23,501 nucleotides of DNA from Legionellales bacterium UBA4759 (GTDB lineage Bacteria; Pseudomonadota; Gammaproteobacteria; Legionellales; Legionellaceae), in the NCBI GenBank assembly GCA_002403515.1, contig DHHZ01000070.1, positions 1 to 23,501 on the forward strand. The letters run 5' to 3'. A program made the position numbers and the translations under genes. The notes beneath the pieces were generated by a model. The model worked only from the letters and a program-made list of their open reading frames with translations, ran no database searches and had not been told where the DNA came from. Positions 1 through 6,595 of this stretch are shown one piece after another; position 1 is the stretch's first letter, and every line of letters starts with the position of its first letter.

Positions 1-188
1 ATTTTTTCTGATTTTTCATCAGGAATTTCAGTTTCAAATTCTTCTTCAAGTGCCATAACTAATTCTACAGTGTCTAAAGAATCCGCACCTAAATCATCAA
101 CAAAAGAAGCATCATTGCGTAAATCTTCTTCTTTAACACCCAATTGTTCAACAACAATTTTTCGAACTCTTTCTGCTACAGTACTCAT
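1..188 (-). CDS. acpP: Acyl carrier protein, 5' part only (runs off the window)
   Basis: Carries growing acyl chains on a 4'-phosphopantetheine arm during type II fatty-acid synthesis in the cytoplasm. The first 62 residues are visible. They begin MSTVAERVRK and contain the attachment motif GADSLDTVE, with the modified serine at residue 37 (Ser-36 of E. coli without Met). The following helix II is very acidic (EEEFETEIPDE), as usual for the surface that binds partner enzymes. A full ACP is about 77 residues, so roughly 15 C-terminal residues lie outside the window. The ATG at 186-188 is preceded by a good ribosome site (AGAGGAA on the minus strand). It is the last visible gene of the leftward fab cluster, 64 bases after fabG. 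I found no convincing promoter in that gap, although it is AT-rich enough to hold one. Confidence 0.97.
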   Translation of the reverse strand, partial: MSTVAERVRKIVVEQLGVKEEDLRNDASFVDDLGADSLDTVELVMALEEEFETEIPDEKSEK

Positions 189-252
189 CGTAATCGATTC
201 CTCTATAAATTTATAACAAAAAATATATCATGGTTGTATTTTAGTATAATTA

Positions 253-987
253 TTATACCATGTACATCCCACCGTTCACATGAATTGTTTGACCTGTGAC
301 ATAATTCGCATCATCTGATACTAAAAACGCAACAGTTTTTGCGATATCTTCAGGTTTTCCCAAACGCTTCATAGGAATACGTTTTAACAACTCCTCTTTT
401 ACCATATCAGGTAAAACAGCAGTCATGTCTGTGTCAATAAAGCCAGGTGCAACAACATTGACTGTAATACCTCGGCTTGCCATTTCTTGAGCCAGTGATT
501 TTGAAAAACCAACAACACCAGCCTTAGTAGAAGTATAATTCACTTGTCCACTATTTCCAGTCGCACCAACAACAGACGCAATATTAATGATTCTACCCCA
601 ACGCGCTCTAAACATATGTTTTAAACAAGCACGGGTCATTTTGAATACACCGGTTAAGTTGGTTTCAATCACATCAAACCACTCATCATCAGTCATTCTG
701 AGCAATAAGTTATCCGCAGTAATACCTGCATTATTAATTAAAATTTCTGGAACAAGATTTTGAGTTGCTAATGATTCAATCAACTGATCTGCTGATTCAG
801 GTTCACGAATATTAAGAACCTGACCCTGGCCTTGACCATTTAAATAAGCAGATATTTGCTCTGCACCTTTTTCAGTGGTTGCTGTTCCTACAATATAATA
901 GCCTCTTTGTGCAAGCTCTTGTGCAATCGCTTTACCAATTCCTCGACTGGCACCAGTGATTAATACTATTTTTTTATCGGCACTCAT
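253..987 (-). CDS. fabG: 3-oxoacyl-[ACP] reductase FabG
   Basis: NADPH-dependent reductase for the first reduction of the fatty-acid elongation cycle. It belongs to the short-chain dehydrogenase family. From the chosen start the chain is 244 residues, the same as E. coli FabG, and aligns with it by eye without gaps. The cofactor motif TGASRGIG is at 11-18 and NNAG follows in the middle. The catalytic Ser/Tyr/Lys fall in SVVGATGNSGQVNYTSTKAG, at the E. coli positions 138, 151 and 155. The C-terminus HVNGGMYMV is typical of FabG. An in-frame ATG five codons upstream (1002) would add MGLNL and overlap fabD. I prefer the ATG at 985-987, which lies 5 bases after the fabD stop with GGGA near the end of fabD as ribosome site. 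This implies translational coupling to fabD. Confidence 0.97.
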   Translation of the reverse strand: MSADKKIVLITGASRGIGKAIAQELAQRGYYIVGTATTEKGAEQISAYLNGQGQGQVLNIREPESADQLIESLATQNLVPEILINNAGITADNLLLRMTDDEWFDVIETNLTGVFKMTRACLKHMFRARWGRIINIASVVGATGNSGQVNYTSTKAGVVGFSKSLAQEMASRGITVNVVAPGFIDTDMTAVLPDMVKEELLKRIPMKRLGKPEDIAKTVAFLVSDDANYVTGQTIHVNGGMYMV

Positions 988-992
988 TAAAT

Positions 993-1925
993 TCAATCCC
1001 ATGTTGGTAAATGTTGAGGTTCAAAACAAAACATGTTTTTTAATTCAGGCGTGGTTCTTTTGGCTAAACCTGATAAAACTTTTCCTGGACCGCATTCTAT
1101 ACAAGCATTCATACCATTTTCAACAAATAATGCGAGTGTATCAGTCCAACGAACAGGCATGTACAATTGTTGCGCTAAAAGTCGACGAATATTTTGTGCA
1201 TTGTCATAAATGCTTAAATCAACATTACTCAAGACTTTACAAGAAGGTTGTTTAAAATCATATTTTTCTAACTCTTCTTGAAACGCTTCAACAGCAGGTT
1301 TCATCAAGCCACAATGACAAGGAACACTCACAGGGATCAATTTGGCCATGCGTGCACCCATCTTTTCAAATTCACTGATTGCTTTCTGAACTAAAGATAA
1401 ATGTCCTGCAATAACGACTTGGCCGTTGGCATTAAAATTTGCTGGAGATAAAACCAAAGCTGGATTGGAGTCTAAAACTGCCTTACATACATCAGAGACT
1501 TCTTCGTTAGATAAACCAATGATGGCAGCCATTGCACCTTCTTCACCGACAACAGCTTTTTGCATCAATTGTGCTCGGCAACGAACTAATTTCAAGGCAT
1601 CTTCAAAGGAAATAGAATTTGCACAAACTAAAGCAGCGTATTCTCCCAAACTATGCCCTGCCATCATTTCTGGTTTTGGCATACCATGCTTGGTTAAATA
1701 ACGAAACATAGCAACATCTGCTGTTAACATCACAACTTGAGTATTGAGAGTATCATTTAAAAGAGCTTCGGGACCGTTTTGAACCATATCCCAATAATCA
1801 ATTCCCAAAACATTCTTTGCTACATCAAATGTTTCTCGAATCACAACATCATGTTCAGACAATGCTTTTAGCATGCCTATAGATTGAGAACCCTGACCTG
1901 GAAACATACAAGCCAAACGCATCAT
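993..1925 (-). CDS. fabD: Malonyl-CoA:ACP transacylase FabD
   Basis: Transfers malonyl from CoA to ACP, supplying the extender unit for fatty-acid synthesis. From the ATG at 1923-1925 it is 310 residues (E. coli 309). The N-terminal FPGQGSQ motif is at 8-14 and the nucleophile elbow GHSLGEY puts the catalytic serine at 92. The active-site histidine lies in PVSVPCHCGLMKP, and the C-terminal part has GPGKVLSGL. The open frame extends five codons further to a TTG. GAGGAA seven bases before the ATG at 1925 decides for that start; a second ATG follows directly at 1922. It lies 18 bases after plsX, where most gammaproteobacteria have fabH, so the cluster is shortened here. Confidence 0.96.
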   Translation of the reverse strand: MMRLACMFPGQGSQSIGMLKALSEHDVVIRETFDVAKNVLGIDYWDMVQNGPEALLNDTLNTQVVMLTADVAMFRYLTKHGMPKPEMMAGHSLGEYAALVCANSISFEDALKLVRCRAQLMQKAVVGEEGAMAAIIGLSNEEVSDVCKAVLDSNPALVLSPANFNANGQVVIAGHLSLVQKAISEFEKMGARMAKLIPVSVPCHCGLMKPAVEAFQEELEKYDFKQPSCKVLSNVDLSIYDNAQNIRRLLAQQLYMPVRWTDTLALFVENGMNACIECGPGKVLSGLAKRTTPELKNMFCFEPQHLPTWD

Positions 1926-1943
1926 TATCAATTTCCTCAATGG

Positions 1944-2972
1944 TTATAAAATCAAGCCTTGATTCATAAAATCATTAATTTTTTCACGGACTAAATGTAC
2001 AACATTATTTTGTACTTGTAGAATTGCTTGTTCAATAGCATTTTGAAAGCCCAATACAGAGGCGCCACCATGGCTTTTAATCACAATTCCATTCAACCCA
2101 ATAAGAGTTGCTCCATTATATCGAGCTGGGTCAAGGCGCATTTTAAGGCGCTTTAGTATTGGCATTGCAATAATGCCAATTAATTTGGTGAACCAATTTT
2201 CATGAAAAACTTGTTTGAGTTGTTTCATGATCATTTTAGCTAAACCTTCACTTGCTTTTAATGCAACATTACCTACGAATCCATCACAAACAATTAAATC
2301 CACATCGCCCAGGTAAATATCATCACCTTCTACATAGCCAACGTAGTTTAATAATTTGCACTCATTCAATCGATAAGCTGTTTGTTTAACTTGATCATTG
2401 CCTTTGATTTCTTCTACACCAATATTTAAGACACCAATTTTAGGTTGACTAATATGGTCAACTGCTTGAATTAAAGCAGAACCCATAACAGAAAATTGGA
2501 ATAAATGTTCAGCACAAGAATCAACATTGGCGCCCAAATCAATGACTCGAGTTTTGCCACGACGACTGGGTAGTTCAGCAATGATTGCTGGTCTATCAAT
2601 ACCAGGTAAGGTTTTTAAAACAAAACGTGCTGTAGCCATCAATGCGCCGGTATTGCCTGCACTTACACATGCATCAGCTAAACCATCTTTTACACAATTG
2701 ATAGAAATTCTTAACGAGGATGCTTTTTTGGTACGTAATGCTAATGAAGGTAATTCATCCATTTCAACGACTTCTGGCGCATGAACTATTTCACAACGAG
2801 AAATCAAAGAATCGGGGTAAGGCTTTAATGCCTGCTGAATTGAATCTTCTCGCCCAACAAGTAAAAGGCGTAAAGAGGGGTATTTTTTTAGCGCATTCAT
2901 TGATGCAGGAATGATCACAGATAAACCGTGATCACCGCCCATTGCATCAATCGCTAATCGAATAACTTCCAA
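1944..2972 (-). CDS. plsX: Phosphate acyltransferase PlsX
   Basis: Converts acyl-ACP to acyl-phosphate, the donor used by PlsY in phosphatidic acid synthesis; a peripheral membrane enzyme. Family blocks in order are AIDAMGGDHG at the N-terminus, SAGNTGALM, DLGANVD, VCDGFVGNVALK and IVIKSHGGA. The frame is open to an ATG at 3041, but that start would add 23 residues encoded inside rpmF with no counterpart in the family. The likely start is the TTG at 2970-2972, 4 bases after the rpmF stop, giving 342 residues. An ATT at 2961-2963 is a less likely alternative. No strong ribosome site precedes the TTG, so translation is probably coupled to rpmF. The function is certain from the motifs; the start is not. 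Confidence 0.93.
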   Translation of the reverse strand: MEVIRLAIDAMGGDHGLSVIIPASMNALKKYPSLRLLLVGREDSIQQALKPYPDSLISRCEIVHAPEVVEMDELPSLALRTKKASSLRISINCVKDGLADACVSAGNTGALMATARFVLKTLPGIDRPAIIAELPSRRGKTRVIDLGANVDSCAEHLFQFSVMGSALIQAVDHISQPKIGVLNIGVEEIKGNDQVKQTAYRLNECKLLNYVGYVEGDDIYLGDVDLIVCDGFVGNVALKASEGLAKMIMKQLKQVFHENWFTKLIGIIAMPILKRLKMRLDPARYNGATLIGLNGIVIKSHGGASVLGFQNAIEQAILQVQNNVVHLVREKINDFMNQGLIL

Positions 2973-2976
2973 GGGA

Positions 2977-3174
2977 TTACTCGTTATCTTCGAAAACAGT
3001 GTTTTCAGTGTTGATAACTTTACGACCACGGTAGTAACCATCAGCAGTCATGTGATGACGAAGATGAGTTTCTCCAGATACTGGATCAACAGACAATGAT
3101 GGTAAAGTTAAAGCATCATGCGAACGACGCATATCTCTTCTAGAACGAGATTTCTTATTTTGTTGTACAGCCAT
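2977..3174 (-). CDS. rpmF: 50S ribosomal protein L32
   Basis: Small basic protein of the large ribosomal subunit. The 65 residues begin MAVQQNKKSRSRRDMRRSHD and contain HLRHHMTADGYYRGRKV, both nearly identical to E. coli L32. It has no cysteines, so it is the zinc-independent form. The open frame extends 22 codons upstream, but the ATG at 3172-3174 has a strong ribosome site (AAGGAGTGG on the minus strand) and matches the family N-terminus. It lies between yceD and plsX, the classic arrangement linking ribosome and lipid synthesis. A candidate promoter with an inverted repeat lies just upstream (3212-3240). Confidence 0.97.
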   Translation of the reverse strand: MAVQQNKKSRSRRDMRRSHDALTLPSLSVDPVSGETHLRHHMTADGYYRGRKVINTENTVFEDNE

Positions 3175-3211
3175 TTTCCACTCCTTAAGGATCAATCTAA
3201 ATTTGGCAGGG

Positions 3212-3240
3212 ATTGTAAACTTTTTTACAACAATAGCCAA
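3212..3240 (-). promoter_or_regulatory. Candidate promoter for rpmF-plsX-fabD-fabG
   Basis: On the minus strand, TTGGCT (3235-3240) and TACAAT (3212-3217) are separated by 17 bases, matching 4/6 and 5/6 of the sigma-70 boxes. The expected transcript would start near 3205, about 30 bases before the rpmF ATG. The -10 box is partly inside an inverted repeat (3213-3230). Read from sequence only. Confidence 0.5.
3213..3230. repeat. Inverted repeat over the rpmF promoter -10 (operator candidate)
   Basis: TTGTAAA, four bases (CTTT), then TTTACAA: two perfect 7-base arms. It covers most of the -10 and part of the spacer of the candidate rpmF promoter, the right place for a repressor site. It could also be a small hairpin in a longer transcript from yceD. 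I do not recognise the motif as the FabR, FadR or FapR consensus. Confidence 0.45.
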
Positions 3241-3267
3241 GAGATTTATTTATTTTATCATAACAAT

Positions 3268-3690
3268 CTAATCAAATTGCATTAATTTTAACTGATTTTG
3301 ATCACAATCTTCAATATTTTGATGAAATTGAGGTAAAAACAAATGACAATTATCAATTAAAATTTCTTTTAAATCGACTATTAAATCGCTTGCCACAATA
3401 ACATCATAGAGAGATTGATACTTTTCTGCAATTTGCTCATTTGGACAAACAGCAAGCTCAGTTTCCAAGTGATATTCTTGTATAAATTCTTTCATACAAC
3501 GTTGACAATAAACAGGCACATCAGCACGTTCGTTGATTTTTAAAAGATAAAATTCACCTTTAGATTGCACTTCATAATTAAATTTCAACTCAAAACCTTT
3601 TGAAACATATGAAGGCAATCGTTCTTCTAAGTAAATTGTTTCTTCAATACTGGTCGGATGATTTGCTTTTTTCTTTAAATCTAATTTCAT
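3268..3690 (-). CDS. yceD: YceD family protein (DUF177)
   Basis: Member of the YceD/DUF177 family, nearly always encoded just upstream of rpmF and reported to affect 23S rRNA accumulation. The 140 residues are shorter than E. coli YceD (173). Visible marks are the CQRC pair (Cys-62 and Cys-65), resembling half a metal site, and DLIVDLKEILIDNCHLFLP, corresponding to the family's C-terminal acidic helix ending in LP. The gene starts the leftward fab transcription unit, 93 bases before rpmF. The ATG at 3688-3690 has no obvious ribosome site, only TTGACTGTTT before it. The assignment rests on the motif and the genomic position together. Confidence 0.88.
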   Translation of the reverse strand: MKLDLKKKANHPTSIEETIYLEERLPSYVSKGFELKFNYEVQSKGEFYLLKINERADVPVYCQRCMKEFIQEYHLETELAVCPNEQIAEKYQSLYDVIVASDLIVDLKEILIDNCHLFLPQFHQNIEDCDQNQLKLMQFD

Positions 3691-3852
3691 AAACAGTCAA
3701 ATATTTAAAAGATAAACTCAATTTTATCAAAAATTACAATTTTTTAAAAATAATTTTTTTCAGTTACCTTCTTGAGCATGAAGCCCAAATCATCATTCAT
3801 TTGTTTTTGCATGTATAGTGAATAATTTATTTTTCAACATGGATGATACTTT

Positions 3853-3886
3853 GATATGAATTTTCTATCAAAAAATTGTTCATATC
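3853..3886. repeat. Inverted repeat at the mnmA promoter
   Basis: GATATGAA (3853-3860) and TTCATATC (3879-3886) are perfect 8-base inverted arms separated by 18 bases. The right arm overlaps the -35 box of the mnmA promoter. It could bind a dimeric regulator with widely spaced half-sites, or be chance in AT-rich DNA. Confidence 0.35.
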
Positions 3887-3904
3887 GCTTATCAATGTTA
3901 TAAT
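3876..3904 (+). promoter_or_regulatory. mnmA-erpA promoter
   Basis: TTGTTC (3876-3881), a 17-base spacer and a perfect TATAAT (3899-3904). Transcription would start near 3911, about 20 bases before the mnmA ATG. This leaves little room for a leader, and none of it looks like a Shine-Dalgarno sequence. Confidence 0.65.
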
Positions 3905-3931
3905 ACTGCATCTCAAAATTTTGTTGATATT

Positions 3932-5026
3932 ATGAGTAAAAAAGACAAGGTTATTATTGGTTTATCAGGTGGTGTTGATTCTGCTGTATCTGCATATCTA
4001 TTAAAAGAAGCAGGCTATGAAGTCGAAGCATTGTTTATGAAAAACTGGGAACAAGATGATTATCCTGGTTTTTGTGCTGCCGCCCAAGATTTAGAAGACG
4101 CCAAAGGTGTATGTGAAAAACTCAACATCCCACTTCACACCGTCAACTTTTCCAAAGAATACTGGGAACATGTGTTTCAAATATTTCTTAATGAGTATGC
4201 CCAGGGCATCACGCCAAACCCAGATGTATTGTGTAATAAAGAAATTAAGTTTAAATACTTTCTAGAACATGCCATGAATCTTGGTGCCGATTGGATAGCA
4301 ACAGGTCACTATGCTCGAAGAGTCGAAAAAGAAGATGGCACTGCGCTTTGTCAAGCCAAAGACATAAATAAAGATCAAACCTATTTTCTCCATGGCATCA
4401 ACAAAAATGCTTTGAATAAAACCTTATTTCCACTTGGTAGTTATTTAAAATCTGAAGTACGTGAAATTGCAAAACAACTTGATTTACCCAATCACGCAAA
4501 AAAAGACTCTACAGGTATTTGTTTTATTGGCGAAAAAAATTTCCGAGATTTCTTAAAAGATTTTCTACTCGCAAAACCAGGCAATATCATCACAACAGAT
4601 GGAAGAATCATTGGTAAACATCAAGGAATTATTTTTTACACACTCGGGCAACGTCAAGGACTTGGATTAGGTGGCGTCAAAGGTGCCGATGAAAAACCAT
4701 GGTTTGTAGTTGATAAAAATACCGCAACCAATGAATTGATGGTTGCTCAAGGTGAACATCACCCAAAATTATACGCTCAAGGCTTAATCTGTGGCCCAAT
4801 TCATTGGCTCAAAGATCTAGATGACAGTAATTTCCCACTGTCGTGCCAAGCAAAAATTCGATATCGTCAAAGCTCACAACATTGTTTATTGTCGGCAAAA
4901 CAAGATAATGAACATATTATTCATTTTTCTGATCCACAAAGAGCTGTTACACCGGGACAATATATTGTGTTCTACGATAATCATCGATGTTTGGGTGGCG
5001 CTCAAATTATTAAAGCAATACCGTAA
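3932..5026 (+). CDS. mnmA: tRNA-specific 2-thiouridylase MnmA
   Basis: ATP-dependent enzyme that puts sulfur on U34 of tRNA Lys, Glu and Gln, using persulfide relayed from IscS by the Tus proteins. At 364 residues it is close to E. coli (368). The PP-loop SGGVDS at 12-17 binds ATP. The two catalytic cysteines are Cys-101 in NPDVLCNKEIKF and Cys-197 in DSTGICFIGE. GHYAR and GQRQGLGLGG are further conserved blocks. The ATG at 3932 gives the standard N-terminus, yet the preceding bases (GTTGATATT) contain no ribosome site. It is the first gene of a two-gene unit with erpA. The pairing is sensible since both belong to sulfur and Fe-S metabolism. Confidence 0.97.
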   Translation: MSKKDKVIIGLSGGVDSAVSAYLLKEAGYEVEALFMKNWEQDDYPGFCAAAQDLEDAKGVCEKLNIPLHTVNFSKEYWEHVFQIFLNEYAQGITPNPDVLCNKEIKFKYFLEHAMNLGADWIATGHYARRVEKEDGTALCQAKDINKDQTYFLHGINKNALNKTLFPLGSYLKSEVREIAKQLDLPNHAKKDSTGICFIGEKNFRDFLKDFLLAKPGNIITTDGRIIGKHQGIIFYTLGQRQGLGLGGVKGADEKPWFVVDKNTATNELMVAQGEHHPKLYAQGLICGPIHWLKDLDDSNFPLSCQAKIRYRQSSQHCLLSAKQDNEHIIHFSDPQRAVTPGQYIVFYDNHRCLGGAQIIKAIP

Positions 5027-5040
5027 TTTATGGAGATAAT

Positions 5041-5388
5041 ATGATTGTATTTACAAAAAATGCAGCTGATAAAGTTGCTGAATTGATAGCAGAAGAAAAT
5101 AATCCCAATTTATGCTTAAGAATTTATGTCACTGGTGGTGGCTGTTCCGGGTTTCAATATGGTTTTTCTTTTGATGATTCCATCTTAGAAGACGATACCA
5201 TTGTTGAGCAATCTTGTAGTGATGAAAGTAAAAAAGTCAAACTCCTTATTGATTCCATGAGTATTCAATATCTCAATGGCGCAGAGGTAGATTTTAGCAC
5301 AGGATTGCAAGAAGAATTTATCATCCGCAATCCCAATGCTAAAACAACCTGTGGCTGTGGTTCCTCATTCACCATGGATGATGAATAA
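5041..5388 (+). CDS. erpA: Iron-sulfur cluster insertion protein ErpA
   Basis: A-type carrier that delivers Fe-S clusters to apo-enzymes, including the isoprenoid enzymes IspG and IspH. The 115 residues hold the three cluster-binding cysteines: Cys-35 in TGGGCSGFQYGF, and Cys-104 and Cys-106 in TTCGCGSSF. NPNLCLRIYVTGGGCSG and IRNPNAKTTCGCGSSF resemble ErpA more than IscA or SufA. A loop around residues 57-66 (EQSCSDESKK) is slightly longer than in E. coli and carries an extra cysteine. GGAG five bases before the ATG is a good ribosome site. The gene is 14 bases after mnmA. Its stop codon directly abuts the stop of the convergent transpeptidase gene, so there is no room for an ordinary terminator between them. 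Confidence 0.95.
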   Translation: MIVFTKNAADKVAELIAEENNPNLCLRIYVTGGGCSGFQYGFSFDDSILEDDTIVEQSCSDESKKVKLLIDSMSIQYLNGAEVDFSTGLQEEFIIRNPNAKTTCGCGSSFTMDDE

Positions 5389-5838
5389 TTAGTAAGGTTT
5401 AACCACAACTTTGGTGCCTATTCGGACAAAATGATGAGATAACCAGTAGGCATCATCAGGTGTAACCCTTACGCAGCCATGACTGGCATTGTATTTGGGA
5501 ACATCGTACGAACCATGAATGGCGTAATATTTACTAAAAAACATACAATAAGGCATTTTTGCACCACCATGAGGTTTCGGATACCGACTTGATTTGCAAG
5601 ACGCCGCTCCCTTAGACCATACATGATATACACCTGAAGGTGTTCTGCAACCACGATGAATATCTTTACAATAGTTGGCACCGCCAGAGGCTCGACCAGT
5701 ACGAACGACTTTTCCTGAGTCATTGATTGCTGACCAACTGTGTGTGCGGGGATTAAAAACAAAGGTATTAGCTACAGCATCCAGACTCAGTGCAAAACCC
5801 AGCACGCCTATAAAGCTAAAACTTTTATTCAATTTCAT
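5389..5838 (-). CDS. Periplasmic L,D-transpeptidase (YkuD domain)
   Basis: Likely forms 3-3 cross-links in peptidoglycan or attaches proteins to it. The 149 residues start with a basic stretch and hydrophobic segment (about 5-20) that reads as a signal peptide, with cleavage plausible after AVA near residue 23. The YkuD active site is clear: HGSYD with His-108, and SHGCVRV with the nucleophile Cys-122. The mature part has four further cysteines (57, 64, 81, 98), unusual for such a small enzyme and possibly forming disulfides. No peptidoglycan-binding domain is present. The ribosome site AAGGAT precedes the ATG, and a perfect TATAAT on the minus strand (5872-5877) is a likely -10 without a clear -35. 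The substrate cannot be told from sequence. Confidence 0.88.
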   Translation of the reverse strand: MKLNKSFSFIGVLGFALSLDAVANTFVFNPRTHSWSAINDSGKVVRTGRASGGANYCKDIHRGCRTPSGVYHVWSKGAASCKSSRYPKPHGGAKMPYCMFFSKYYAIHGSYDVPKYNASHGCVRVTPDDAYWLSHHFVRIGTKVVVKPY

Positions 5839-5954
5839 TTTTTCATCCTTGAGATTGTACTATGCAATTTGATTATAGCAACAAAAAAACAAAATGGATT
5901 AATTTTGATCATTATTTTAAAAATAATTATAGTTTCACGCGATTGGCAATACTA

Positions 5955-5983
5955 TTCCAAGTTGTTAATTTTTAGTTTATAAT
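5955..5983 (+). promoter_or_regulatory. Weak candidate promoter for the 6015 membrane protein
   Basis: A perfect TATAAT at 5978-5983 lies 31 bases before the ATG at 6015. The -35 position 17 bases upstream reads TTCCAA (5955-5960), only 3/6. The -10 is convincing, the -35 is not. Confidence 0.4.
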
Positions 5984-6014
5984 GTGTGCATATTAGATAT
6001 TATGAGCATTTTTA

Positions 6015-6509
6015 ATGCCTTTTGATTTGATGAATGAAATTGAAAATAAAGTTTTTTTGGACTTTAGAGAGATTAATCAATATAAATCCATGAATATTTT
6101 CCTTGATATCGCAAGGAATCTTTCACTTTCTTTTGATATTTTGTGGACCCCAATTGGAAAACACACTCTGAATTTTAATTTCACATTCCTATGGGTTAAG
6201 AACATAGCTTTCATGGGGTTGCAAATGCTAATCGTTCCCTTTTGTATTGTGAATGTAATAGAAAACTACAAATCCCCCTCTATTATTGAAATTTTCATTT
6301 CAGTGATACTCATTGAAATGTTGTTATTAGCTAGTTTATTGCTGACCATTTCTTTAGGCTTACTTTCTGTATTGACCAGGCCAGCTGCAACTTTATATTA
6401 CCATTTTAAAACACCCCATGAATCAGAACAAAAAACAAACCCAGCGATTGTCAATTTTAAAAATGACGCTGATGAATATCCTAACTACGACATAAGGTTA
6501 TTTATCTAA
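6015..6509 (+). CDS. Unrecognised membrane protein, 164 residues
   Basis: I do not recognise a family. The protein has a polar N-terminus (about 1-45), then two strongly hydrophobic segments (about 60-85 and 92-122, the latter long and leucine-rich), and a polar tail from about 130 (HFKTPHESEQKTN and on). No signal peptide is visible. The end of the second membrane segment, LTRPAATLYYHF, resembles CYAPALYNHF at the same point of the 156-residue protein at 11256, so the two may be distant paralogues. The gene stands alone between a divergent L,D-transpeptidase and potA, under its own -10. There is no Shine-Dalgarno sequence before the ATG at 6015. An in-frame ATG at 6030 is the alternative start. 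Its compact layout and clean frame support a real gene. Confidence 0.6.
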   Translation: MPFDLMNEIENKVFLDFREINQYKSMNIFLDIARNLSLSFDILWTPIGKHTLNFNFTFLWVKNIAFMGLQMLIVPFCIVNVIENYKSPSIIEIFISVILIEMLLLASLLLTISLGLLSVLTRPAATLYYHFKTPHESEQKTNPAIVNFKNDADEYPNYDIRLFI

Positions 6510-6595
6510 CCCTAGTGGATAAAGTCTCATTCTTGTAATGCCCCCCTATTTAAATTAAAATGATTCTTTATTATTCTAAATATTCTCTTTGATCA

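Noticed and set aside
189..252. Separate acpP promoter between fabG and acpP
   Set aside because: The gap is AT-rich with several TATA-like words on the minus strand, but no pair of boxes with acceptable spacing was found.
2973..3041. 23-residue N-terminal extension of PlsX starting at ATG 3041
   Set aside because: It lies inside rpmF in another frame and has no counterpart in PlsX relatives, which begin close to the AIDAMGGD motif.
3779..3826. Short reading frame of 15 codons before mnmA as a leader peptide
   Set aside because: No ribosome site, lies upstream of the mapped-by-eye mnmA promoter, and shows no run of regulatory codons.
6498..6520. GGTTATTTATCTAACC hairpin as terminator of the 6015 gene
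   Set aside because: The stem has only 5 base pairs, overlaps the end of the coding sequence and has no T run.
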